DNA of 6,499 nt. Origin: Gammaproteobacteria bacterium. GTDB taxonomy: Bacteria > Pseudomonadota > Gammaproteobacteria > Steroidobacterales > JABDKV01. Location: the NCBI GenBank assembly GCA_029862285.1, contig JAOTXR010000126.1:1-6499 (forward strand), written 5' to 3'. The notes beneath the pieces were generated by a model that saw only the letters and a list, made by a program, of their open reading frames with translations, had not been told where the DNA came from and did no database searches. A program made the position numbers and the translations under genes. Each line of letters opens with the position of its first letter. Positions within the stretch are counted from its first letter, which is position 1. Of the stretch, positions 1 through 6,372 are shown one piece after another.

Positions 1-530
1 TTTTTGGCTTGTGACAGCAATTCCATTGCAGCCGTACCCTGGCCCGCGATTACGTCGGGGTGATCGTATGGCGGGATCAGAATCAGTTGCCGTTGTTCGG
101 CCAGTCGATTGCCAATCTCTTCACGTGATTCGCTGGCCGGGTCGTAGAGAATTACTTCAGCACCGTAACCGATGGTCGCTTCACGCTTGATAGCCGGTGC
201 ATTGACCGGCATCACAACTGTAACCGGCACGTCGAGCAGGCCACCGGCGCAAGCCAGCGCCTGGCCGTGATTGCCGGACGAGTAGGTTATGACGCCACGA
301 TCGCGTTGCTCATGAGTGAGTTTGGACAAAGCGTTGTAGGCGCCGCGAAACTTGAAAGCACCGGTACGCTGCAGATTCTCGCACTTCAGGAAGACCGGGG
401 CACCGGTGAGTTGATTGAGTGTGCGCGATGTCATCACCGGCGTAAGACGGGAATTGCCGCGCAACCGGGTTGCCGCAGCTTTGATCTCGTTGCAGAACCA
501 CTTTGTATCAATGACGACCTGCTCGCTCAT
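1..530 (-). CDS. Threonine dehydratase / serine racemase-type PLP enzyme (3' end off window)
   Basis: This is the N-terminal 176 residues of a fold-type II pyridoxal-phosphate enzyme of the threonine ammonia-lyase / serine racemase / hydroxyaspartate dehydratase family. Such enzymes deaminate or racemise hydroxy-amino acids in the cytoplasm. The frame is open from ATG (528..530) to the left edge. The PLP lysine is K60 in the motif GAFKFRGA. The phosphate/substrate loop SSGNHGQALA lies at residues 84-93, and the late motif DHPDVIAGQGTAAMEL is also typical of the family. About half of a usual 310-330 residue protein is visible, so the C-terminal half and any ACT regulatory domain cannot be judged. 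Only two bases separate the start from the stop of the upstream VOC gene, and there is no good Shine-Dalgarno, so translation is probably coupled to that gene. Family assignment is firm. Dehydratase versus racemase cannot be decided from this half. Confidence 0.93.
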   Translation of the reverse strand, partial: MSEQVVIDTKWFCNEIKAAATRLRGNSRLTPVMTSRTLNQLTGAPVFLKCENLQRTGAFKFRGAYNALSKLTHEQRDRGVITYSSGNHGQALACAGGLLDVPVTVVMPVNAPAIKREATIGYGAEVILYDPASESREEIGNRLAEQRQLILIPPYDHPDVIAGQGTAAMELLSQAK

Positions 531-532
531 TT

Positions 533-904
533 CTATTCGACACGCCACGGTGGATGTTTACGATTCTCACCCGCGTAAAACAGACAAAGCAGATTACCGT
601 CGGGATCGTGCAAGCGTGCTTCGCGCCATAGCCAGCGCTGGTCGGTTGGTTGCGAGTCGAAAACGACTCCGGCGGCTTCGAGCTCCCGCACCTTGTCATC
701 CAGTGCATCGCATTCGAAATAGATCAGAGTCTGTGTGGGCATGAAGTTATCGACTACGTGCAGCGAGAGCGTGGCATCGCCCTCGGGCAGCTCAAATCGC
801 GCATAGCGCTCGCTGGCTACGATCTGGTGTAACCCCAGTGATTTGTAGAAAGCAACGGCGGGAGCGAGTGCCGTAATCGGAAGGGTTATTTGATTCAGAT
901 TCAT
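533..904 (-). CDS. VOC family (glyoxalase/bleomycin-resistance fold) protein
   Basis: A 123-residue protein with one vicinal-oxygen-chelate module pair. The beta-alpha start is LNQITLPITALAPAVAFYKSLG (residues 3 to 24). The second module begins at LIYFECDALDD and runs through AAGVVFDSQP to the closing DPDGN motif (residues 100-104), followed by LLCLFYAG. Family members are usually cytoplasmic, metal-dependent lyases, isomerases or dioxygenases, or drug-binding proteins. Here the positions that normally carry metal ligands look degraded: Gln5 where His is common, Leu60 where His is common, and Cys107 where the late Glu is expected. It may therefore bind a ligand without classical metal catalysis. 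It is the first gene of a two-gene unit with the PLP enzyme. No clear Shine-Dalgarno precedes the ATG; the start is chosen because the first strand of the fold begins at residue 3. Family assignment is strong; substrate unknown. Confidence 0.9.
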   Translation of the reverse strand: MNLNQITLPITALAPAVAFYKSLGLHQIVASERYARFELPEGDATLSLHVVDNFMPTQTLIYFECDALDDKVRELEAAGVVFDSQPTDQRWLWREARLHDPDGNLLCLFYAGENRKHPPWRVE

Positions 905-1117
905 GTGCGTGCGGGCTTGACTGGAATAAGAAAATGCCCACTAGGACTCTACGACAAAATTGCCTGTCTCGCTAAAGTGTCGGGCAAGCTCACCGGAATC
1001 AGATATTCCCGCCGATCCCCTGATCGAGCGTCCTTGGTACACAGGACCTTTGTGGCAGGGGACTGGTCCATGGCCTATGCTGATGGGTTACAGAAATCAC
1101 TTTCAGAGGAGAAAGTT
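905..1117. promoter_or_regulatory. Divergent intergenic region between the VOC gene and the exported-protein gene
   Basis: These 213 bases separate two divergently transcribed genes and should hold both promoters. I see no convincing -35/-10 pair on either strand. An imperfect inverted repeat at 960..987 has arms TTGCC and GGCAA, extended by one G-T pair, with an A+T-richer centre; it could be an operator but is weak. The frame of the downstream plus-strand gene stays open back to 890 through this region, but the encoded residues do not look like protein and the signal peptide lies downstream, so the extension is not counted as coding. Confidence 0.4.
1107..1111 (+). promoter_or_regulatory. 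Ribosome binding site that fixes the start at 1118
   Basis: AGGAG lies six bases before the ATG at 1118, inside the purine-rich run CAGAGGAGAAAG. It selects this ATG over in-frame starts further upstream, and a signal peptide begins exactly at this methionine. Confidence 0.85.
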
Positions 1118-1498
1118 ATGAAAATTCAGCTGTTAACCGGCCTGCTGCTGAGCGTGTTTTTGTCGGCCCAGGCTTGCGCTGATCTGTTCCTCATCAAAAC
1201 CAGCGAAGGACCGGGTTTCACAGCACCGGAAGAAGTGGCGGAAGTGCTCGAAAAGGGCATCCTGCCAACCTTTGCCGCACTGATGGCGGATAAGAGAATT
1301 GTCGCCGGTGGGCTACCGGTCGGCTCGCGCACTTTCTACATGATCGTCGAAGCCAATAGCCACGACGAGGTGGATCGCATGTTGCGGGACTTACCGGCAT
1401 GGGGTGTTTTTTCCTGGAAAGTACTGGCCCTGCAGAGCTTTGCAGGCCGCGCAGACATGGAAAAGAAAATTCTCAAGTCACTTAAATCCGGCAAGTAG
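1118..1498 (+). CDS. Exported muconolactone-isomerase-like (dimeric alpha/beta barrel) protein
   Basis: A 126-residue protein. Residues 1-21 form a Sec signal peptide: MKIQ, then the hydrophobic stretch LLTGLLLSVFLSA, with a cleavage site after A-C-A (residue 21). Residue C20 is not in a lipobox, because A-Q-A precedes it, so this is probably a soluble periplasmic protein and not a lipoprotein. The mature part, DLFLIKTSEGPG..., resembles the muconolactone delta-isomerase / ferredoxin-like family. It shows a central helix with EEVAEVLEKGILPTFAALM, the turn AGGLPVGSRTFYMIVEA, the segment SHDEVDRMLRDLPAW, and the closing strand WKVLALQSFAGRADM. Cytoplasmic members isomerise muconolactone in catechol degradation or act as small-molecule binding domains, so an exported copy standing alone is unlikely to be the classical pathway enzyme. 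No aromatic-degradation neighbours are present. It is monocistronic and convergent with the protease operon. Family assignment is good; function unknown. Confidence 0.8.
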   Translation: MKIQLLTGLLLSVFLSAQACADLFLIKTSEGPGFTAPEEVAEVLEKGILPTFAALMADKRIVAGGLPVGSRTFYMIVEANSHDEVDRMLRDLPAWGVFSWKVLALQSFAGRADMEKKILKSLKSGK

Positions 1499-1581
1499 AC
1501 GTGGCCGAACTTGTTCAGCTCAGCTGCCGGGGCGTACGCGCTTGGCCTTGCTGACCGAGTTGCGTGGAATCGGGTGTCGGA

Positions 1582-2034
1582 TCAGGTTGGTTTCTTTGTG
1601 ATTCGGATCTGCGGCGCCATGAAGGTATAGCCGGCCAGTAGCAGGCCGGCGTAGGTGCCACCGGCATCGCGGTACCACTCAAGCGTTTCAAACGGACCGC
1701 CGATGGTGAATGCCCAGATGCAGAAAGCCAAAGCGGTCAGTACCAGCTGCCTGGTTTCCTTTACCTTCAGGGTGAAACGCAGATAAAACCAGGTGGCAAA
1801 AATTCCGAAGATAAAAACCAGCCATGGTACCGGTGCGTGAATATTGCCGGCGCCTTGGAGTATTGACGTCATCGCCAGATATACGCCGATGACTTCCGCC
1901 GGTATCAGCTTAAGCAACTTGTCCGCGTATGCGTCGACTTCCTCCCGGCTCGGTGCCACGAATCCATCATCGGGTACGCCACGCGTACCTTCCCTGGCAG
2001 CAGGAGCCGCTGCATCAACAATTGCCCGGGGCAT
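1582..2034 (-). CDS. Small four-helix membrane protein, third gene of the caspase/CHAT operon
   Basis: A 150-residue protein that I do not recognise as a named family. Residues 1-30 are low-complexity and rich in Ala, Pro and Gly, with Arg at 3, 14 and 18; they are probably disordered and cytoplasmic. Residues 31-42 look helical and lead into the motif KLIPAEVIGVYLAM. Four hydrophobic segments lie at about 43-60, 69-87, 96-114 and 126-141. Basic residues sit in the 2-3 loop (RFTLKVKETR) and the C-terminus (RITKKPT), which supports both ends being cytoplasmic, with short loops outside. The start is supported by AGAGGA six bases upstream (2041..2046). The gene begins 15 bases after the CHAT gene stops and is therefore almost certainly cotranscribed with both proteases. 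It could be a membrane anchor, a protease substrate or a membrane-perturbing effector; none of these is shown by sequence alone. Confidence 0.88.
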   Translation of the reverse strand: MPRAIVDAAAPAAREGTRGVPDDGFVAPSREEVDAYADKLLKLIPAEVIGVYLAMTSILQGAGNIHAPVPWLVFIFGIFATWFYLRFTLKVKETRQLVLTALAFCIWAFTIGGPFETLEWYRDAGGTYAGLLLAGYTFMAPQIRITKKPT

Positions 2035-2040
2035 ATTCTG

Positions 2041-2046
2041 TCCTCT
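2041..2046 (-). promoter_or_regulatory. Ribosome binding site of the four-helix membrane protein gene
   Basis: On the minus strand AGAGGA lies six bases before the ATG (2032..2034), in the 15-base gap just after the CHAT gene stop. It supports this start and independent translation within the operon. Confidence 0.8.
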
Positions 2047-2049
2047 GGA

Positions 2050-4281
2050 TCAGCGAATCTCGATTTCCTGTGACTTGAGCAGATCGCCATCGGTATTGTA
2101 CAAGCGAACCTCGTAACTGCCCCGTTTCGACAACGCTGAACCGCCAAAACTGGTGTTGTTGCCTGCAAGACTGAAGCTGGCCTGTTTAACTTCTTTCAAA
2201 TCGGGCTTTAACAGGTACTTCAGCAAAACCCGCTCGCCTTTCACATCCGGCGTGTGCGATACAACTTCATAAATGGTCTTGCCTGCACCAAATCGGGTGC
2301 CCGCAGAACACGGCGGCCTGCTACCGCACAGCATGAAATCCTCGACAGCCATCCGGCCCTTCAGTGTCTGGAGTTCTGTGGCGGCATCGGGCTGCAGCGT
2401 CGCGAAACCGCGTACGGATGAAAGATCGGCCTGCAATTTCTCGTAAGCGGCAATCTTATCTGCCAATGGCACGGTGATACTGGAAAATCCCGTTCGTGCC
2501 AGAGTTTCGGTTTCGACGATGCCTTCGAGCTGCTGTTTCAGGGAGACGGCCTCACTGCGCATCCCATCGCTTAACCCCAGCCCTTCCAGCCGGGCCAACT
2601 CTGTAACGATCGATTCCGTATCGTTACCAGGTACTTTTACGCTGGCGATTGCCGCTGCGTGAGCGCTCTGCACTGCTGGATCGATTTGTACGTTTAACGT
2701 CACGGACTTCTTCCGGGCTTCAGCATCCGGCTTGTTCTTTTCCGTGATTGTCGCCAGGATCTCAAATTCACCCGCAGTACTACCCGTAATATCCGCCTGC
2801 CAGACATCGTTGATAACCGAGGTCTCACCCACAGTTACTCCGGTAACGCCTGCCGGTGCACCGATGACGACATTGTATTTTGTAAGGTGATCGGCACTGC
2901 CGTCTTTCGACTTCGGTCCGATCTTTAGTCGCTTTGGCACGTCGACATAGGCCGCTAAAGCGTCAGGCCCGGAGACGTCGAAATCCAATGCGACTGATCC
3001 GCTGCTGCCCCAGAAGAAAAATCCTGCAACCGCCGCAATCAGCACCGCGCCTATACCGGCCGCGGCACCGATGCCCTTTTTTGGCACGCTAACAGTGCCG
3101 TCGACAACGGGCGCTGCTGGCGCCGGACTTGGCACCGGACTCGGCGCAGGGCTGTCCGCTTTGGTTTCTTCAGGTCTTTCGAACAGCCGCCCGTCCGGTG
3201 TGCGCATGTAAAGCACCGGTGTACCCCATTCCATCGAACCGGGCTTGTCGGCGAGAATTGCCGTGCGACCGTGGGCAACCGCTTCGTCAACCGGCAAACC
3301 GGTCTCCAGCCGGGAGTAGAAGGTTCGCGCAAAGGCAATCGCCGCGTCGTCAGAAATCGGGAACTGCATCGCGACAACCGCGGGCAAACCGGCCATCACC
3401 AGACGATTCGCGACACCGGAGAACGGTGTGTCCTCGTCTGTTTTTGCCAGGTCACAGGCATTCAGGAATGCCAGCCGCACGGTCGGCGCATTACGCAGGA
3501 AAGTACCCAGTGTCTCTGCGTCGAGCAGCTGGGCATTATTATCATCGTCTTCGAGTACCAGCGCGCCCACACCGGTCTTGTCATCGTGTGCACCATGACC
3601 CATGTAATGCAACACGTGATACTCATCAGTGGTGATCCATTGGCGCAGCTTGTTGGGCGTCGGATGTTCTTTGATTGTCAGCTCGACTTCCTCGTCACCG
3701 CCCCAGATGGACTCGATCAGTTTGCGTTCCTTATCCAGGTCAAGTTCGTGAACGCCCTTGGGGCTCGACATCACAACCAGGACCTTGAGTTTTCCGGTGA
3801 GCGGTTGAATCGTGTTGGGACGTTGCACATCCAGATACCGAACGACGGGTGTTTGCCGGCTCAGATTGAGATAGTCCATCGTGTCGGCGTCGTATACGAA
3901 CTCCCAGGGCACACTCGCGAGAGCCCCTACACCGGGGTCGCTCAAATTGAGATGCAGGTTGATCCGCAAGCCGGAATTGGGATCCTGCAGGTCGCGCGAC
4001 ATCGCGTTGTATAACTTGCCAACACGTCCGGCGAAAAGGGCCTTGAATAGCTGTCCGCCGAATTCGGATGGCTTGACCGGTTCCGCGCCTTCCATGACAA
4101 CCTTGCGTTCGCCGGCACCACGTACCGCCACGCCTATCTGGTGAAATTGCTCCAGCGCTTCGTCAATGTCGAACGGCAGAACAATGTGCTCGTCGGCGCT
4201 GCCCGCCGGTGATTCGATACTGACGTCGTAGCCGTCTCCCCGCTTTGCTTCTATGCGTATCCTAAAATCCTGGTATTTCAT
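2050..4281 (-). CDS. Membrane-anchored CHAT-domain (caspase-fold) protease with periplasmic domains
   Basis: A 743-residue protein. Residues 1-155 form the N-terminal region usual in CHAT proteins, including SVPWEFVYDADTMDYL and TPVVRYLDV. The CHAT protease domain spans about 163-362. Its catalytic His is H229 in YHVLHYMGHG and its Cys is C276 in LAFLNACDLA, so the dyad is intact. The domain ends with the usual WGTPVLYMR. A Pro/Ala/Ser linker (about 376-392) and a KK pair precede one hydrophobic helix (about 403-425). There is no signal peptide, so by positive-inside the protease faces the cytoplasm and residues 426-743 face the periplasm. That part holds an Ig/cadherin-like beta domain (about 429-533), a helical region (about 535-645), and a final beta-sandwich-like domain (about 665-743), preceded by a C652/C658 pair that could form a disulfide. 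The gene starts 12 bases after the caspase stop, with GAAGG overlapping that stop. Family is certain; substrate and stimulus are unknown. Confidence 0.96.
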   Translation of the reverse strand: MKYQDFRIRIEAKRGDGYDVSIESPAGSADEHIVLPFDIDEALEQFHQIGVAVRGAGERKVVMEGAEPVKPSEFGGQLFKALFAGRVGKLYNAMSRDLQDPNSGLRINLHLNLSDPGVGALASVPWEFVYDADTMDYLNLSRQTPVVRYLDVQRPNTIQPLTGKLKVLVVMSSPKGVHELDLDKERKLIESIWGGDEEVELTIKEHPTPNKLRQWITTDEYHVLHYMGHGAHDDKTGVGALVLEDDDNNAQLLDAETLGTFLRNAPTVRLAFLNACDLAKTDEDTPFSGVANRLVMAGLPAVVAMQFPISDDAAIAFARTFYSRLETGLPVDEAVAHGRTAILADKPGSMEWGTPVLYMRTPDGRLFERPEETKADSPAPSPVPSPAPAAPVVDGTVSVPKKGIGAAAGIGAVLIAAVAGFFFWGSSGSVALDFDVSGPDALAAYVDVPKRLKIGPKSKDGSADHLTKYNVVIGAPAGVTGVTVGETSVINDVWQADITGSTAGEFEILATITEKNKPDAEARKKSVTLNVQIDPAVQSAHAAAIASVKVPGNDTESIVTELARLEGLGLSDGMRSEAVSLKQQLEGIVETETLARTGFSSITVPLADKIAAYEKLQADLSSVRGFATLQPDAATELQTLKGRMAVEDFMLCGSRPPCSAGTRFGAGKTIYEVVSHTPDVKGERVLLKYLLKPDLKEVKQASFSLAGNNTSFGGSALSKRGSYEVRLYNTDGDLLKSQEIEIR

Positions 4282-4290
4282 AATTAAAAA

Positions 4291-4295
4291 CCTTC
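4291..4295 (-). promoter_or_regulatory. Ribosome binding site of the CHAT gene, overlapping the caspase stop codon
   Basis: On the minus strand GAAGG lies nine bases before the CHAT ATG and shares bases with the caspase TGA (4294..4296). This suggests translational coupling, giving linked amounts of the two proteases. Confidence 0.7.
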
Positions 4296-6258
4296 ACACC
4301 AAACGCCGCTTCAAATTGAAAAATCGATTGATAGACTTCCAGTCATCTGCTTCTTCTTCTTCCGTCTCCATAATAACTGCCCGTGTTGTCGGCCCGTTGT
4401 ATGCCGCTTCGAATTGCTTTCTCAATCGCGACTGGCCGATCGAACGCGTAGCACCCTGCTCCAGCCATCTGAAATCTGTTTCATTGTTGGTAATCAGGGC
4501 TTTGAGTGTCTCCACTGCCACGTCTTCCTTGACTGCGTCGTCCAACTTCAACCGCAACACCTGGTTACCACGACCGATACGCAGCGACTTGCCCGCCTCG
4601 ATCATTTCGCTGGAACCACGCGGCGGATAAAACAGCGAGATAGCACCGGTCGCCTCAAAATCCAGCAGGCTTACATAGACTGCGTCTTTCTCGTTGTTAA
4701 TGATCTCGAATGAGATCCGGTCGCCATCATTGAAAACACAATCGCCGCCATTAGCCAGCTCACAGTTGTCGTCGTCCAACTGCTCGTAGATATTGAATTC
4801 CACATCGAGCTTGCTATCCGGGTTGTCCAGGTTGAGCGCGTTCTTAAACCTCGCGCGTGTCTCGAGGTTTTTGACCAATATTTCAACTACTTTGTTTTCG
4901 CTCGTGGCATGCAGCGGCATCGCCAGCATGCCCGCGGCATCGACCACCGCCCAGGTGGGTGTCTGCACCTGCTGAATGTGCGGTATCGGATCGCTCACTT
5001 TTGCCGAATCACGTGGCTGCAGCACGTAAACACCCATGTCGGCGGAGTCAGCACTCTTACTCAGCGTGAGTAATGACGATTTCTCGATACCGGGTTTGAT
5101 TGCCTTGCGATCTTTGTCCGACAATGCACCCAGGTCGACCTTTAGCTGGAACTGCGTCTGCGACGGCACTTTTTCTACGCAGCGTGCACCGGCGGTTATT
5201 TCGCCATGCGTTTCCCGGACAAGCCCTTTGGTTTTGAGCGCGTCAACCTCAGTAATCTCGATGATACCGAGCGTGGTGGCGCCATCTGTTGTCTTCGTGC
5301 CGGATGGATAAACGCTCCACAGCGATCCGGTATGTAATCCATGGGCTGCGCCGCCGGCCAATGAGACGTGATCGCCGTCCACCGATTCCACCGGAATAAA
5401 ACGTATGGCCTCGATATCGCGAACACCGAATATTTCACGATCCTGGCGCCCCTCGATCTGCGGTGTCTGATCGCCCTTGTAGCGCTCTATCACGTTGAGC
5501 CGTGCCGGCTCGAATACATCCCGATAGGTCGTACCGGGCTTGGCCTGCAGCAGCGCCTGCGTGAGGAAGTAGGTTAGAGCGCCATTGCGAAATTCCGGTC
5601 CCTTGTCTTCCTGAGAAAATTCCCGCGACAGTTGATCGTCACGGCAACCCGACATCACGACGTAAGATTCACTGTTCATCAGGAAGCCACTCGGACCAAG
5701 CTTGGAGCGATCCAGCGTACCGGCCGCATCTGCCGCCAGATCCATTTCCTCGACTTTGCGGTTGTCGTCCACCACAACCCGGGCAGTATCGCCAAAGGCA
5801 TCGCGGGTCATCGTGCCGGAATGGCAGCAATCGAAAGTCAGCGTGATGTACTGGGTCCTTTGCGACAACCTCGCCAGCCATTCATTGACTTCGATATCAG
5901 AGATGTCGCGATTGGGTTTGGGATCCCGGCCACTGTCCGACGGCATGATGGTGCTGTCTTTGGCCGCGTCCTCATCGGCCGCCCTGCGCCGCGAGCCATG
6001 CCCGCTGAAATGAAACACGACGACATCACCTTTATCGACCTCGTCGACGAGGCGGTTCATCTGCCCAATTATGGCGTCCCTGCTGGCCTGTTCGTTATGC
6101 AGCTCGACAATCTCTGTTTCGGCAAATTTGAACTTGTCGACCAGGATGCTCTTCATCAACTTCGCGTCGTTGACACACCCATGCAGGTCGTAATTTCCGA
6201 CATGTGCAAGGTTGGGATACTTGTTGACACCGATAATGACAGCGTGTCGCTTCGCCAT
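4294..6258 (-). CDS. Caspase-like cysteine protease (metacaspase type, peptidase C14) with DUF4384-like C-terminus
   Basis: A 654-residue protein without signal peptide or membrane helix, so probably cytoplasmic. Residues 4 to about 280 are a metacaspase-type C14 domain. It opens with RHAVIIGVNKYPN and has catalytic His H87 in VFHFSGHGSR and catalytic Cys C145 in LTFDCCHSG. It closes with NGALTYFLTQALL and QTPQIEG. The Asp before the Cys pair (D143) is the position linked in metacaspases to Arg/Lys P1 preference. Residues about 281-365 look like a small beta-barrel (AAHGLHTGSLWSVYP, then ITAGARCVE) resembling the FlgT C-terminal type. Residues about 485-590 resemble DUF4384 (ISFEIINNEKDAVYVSLLDF, then GAISLFYPP). 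The tail is acidic (ETEEEEADDW) and then basic (INRFFNLKRRLV). GGAG lies seven bases before the ATG. It is the first gene of the three-gene operon, with the CHAT protease next. Family is certain; the C-terminal domain names are by eye. Confidence 0.96.
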   Translation of the reverse strand: MAKRHAVIIGVNKYPNLAHVGNYDLHGCVNDAKLMKSILVDKFKFAETEIVELHNEQASRDAIIGQMNRLVDEVDKGDVVVFHFSGHGSRRRAADEDAAKDSTIMPSDSGRDPKPNRDISDIEVNEWLARLSQRTQYITLTFDCCHSGTMTRDAFGDTARVVVDDNRKVEEMDLAADAAGTLDRSKLGPSGFLMNSESYVVMSGCRDDQLSREFSQEDKGPEFRNGALTYFLTQALLQAKPGTTYRDVFEPARLNVIERYKGDQTPQIEGRQDREIFGVRDIEAIRFIPVESVDGDHVSLAGGAAHGLHTGSLWSVYPSGTKTTDGATTLGIIEITEVDALKTKGLVRETHGEITAGARCVEKVPSQTQFQLKVDLGALSDKDRKAIKPGIEKSSLLTLSKSADSADMGVYVLQPRDSAKVSDPIPHIQQVQTPTWAVVDAAGMLAMPLHATSENKVVEILVKNLETRARFKNALNLDNPDSKLDVEFNIYEQLDDDNCELANGGDCVFNDGDRISFEIINNEKDAVYVSLLDFEATGAISLFYPPRGSSEMIEAGKSLRIGRGNQVLRLKLDDAVKEDVAVETLKALITNNETDFRWLEQGATRSIGQSRLRKQFEAAYNGPTTRAVIMETEEEEADDWKSINRFFNLKRRLV

Positions 6259-6265
6259 GGTTTAT

Positions 6266-6269
6266 CTCC
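6266..6269 (-). promoter_or_regulatory. Ribosome binding site of the caspase gene
   Basis: On the minus strand GGAG lies seven bases before the ATG (6256..6258). The protein begins directly with the first strand of the caspase fold, which agrees with this start. Confidence 0.8.
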
Positions 6270-6290
6270 GATTAGGGGACACCAAACCGT

Positions 6291-6315
6291 CCTTGTCAGG
6301 TTTCCCCCGACAAGG
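6291..6315. repeat. Inverted repeat in the leader of the caspase operon
   Basis: A 25-base inverted repeat has perfect 7-base arms CCTTGTC and GACAAGG. On the minus strand it can be extended by one G-T and two G-C pairs, giving a 10-pair stem around a GGAAA loop. It lies 32 bases upstream of the caspase ATG. No T-run follows it on either strand, so it is not a typical terminator. It may be an operator for a dimeric regulator or an mRNA leader hairpin. No regulator gene is visible in the window. Confidence 0.6.
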
Positions 6316-6336
6316 TTGCGATTAACCCAAAGAAGC

Positions 6337-6355
6337 AACCGGGCAGGGCCCGGCT
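6337..6355 (-). terminator. Probable intrinsic terminator of the PGPPDER-repeat gene
   Basis: On the minus strand the arms AGCCGGGC and GCCCGGTT pair over eight positions (one G-T) around a CCT loop, then GCTTCTTT follows. It sits 17 bases after the TAA of the upstream gene. The stem is strong but the T-run is interrupted, so termination may be partial and some read-through into the caspase operon is possible. Confidence 0.5.
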
Positions 6356-6372
6356 CAGGCTTCGAATATTCC

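Noticed and set aside
267..578. Plus-strand open frames of about 100 codons at the left end
   Set aside because: They are antisense to the PLP enzyme and VOC genes, whose family motifs are unambiguous.
917..945. TTGACT as a -35 box for the plus-strand gene at 1118
   Set aside because: No acceptable -10 element lies 16-18 bases downstream, and the site is about 200 bases from the start codon.
890..1117. In-frame N-terminal extension of the exported protein starting at 890
   Set aside because: It would begin inside the VOC gene and place 76 residues ahead of a clear signal peptide. The AGGAG before 1118 fixes the start there.
1499..1581. Bidirectional terminator between the convergent genes
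   Set aside because: Only short palindromes (CAGCTCAGCTG and GCGTACGC) are present and no T-run follows on either strand.
1582..2034. Gasdermin-like or holin identity for the four-helix protein
   Set aside because: It lacks the beta-rich pore fold of gasdermins and is longer and differently arranged than typical holins. Only the multi-helix membrane topology is supported.
3271..4014. A 247-codon open frame on the plus strand
   Set aside because: It lies entirely antisense to the CHAT coding region, has no Shine-Dalgarno, and its translation shows no recognisable domain. The catalytic motifs are on the other strand.
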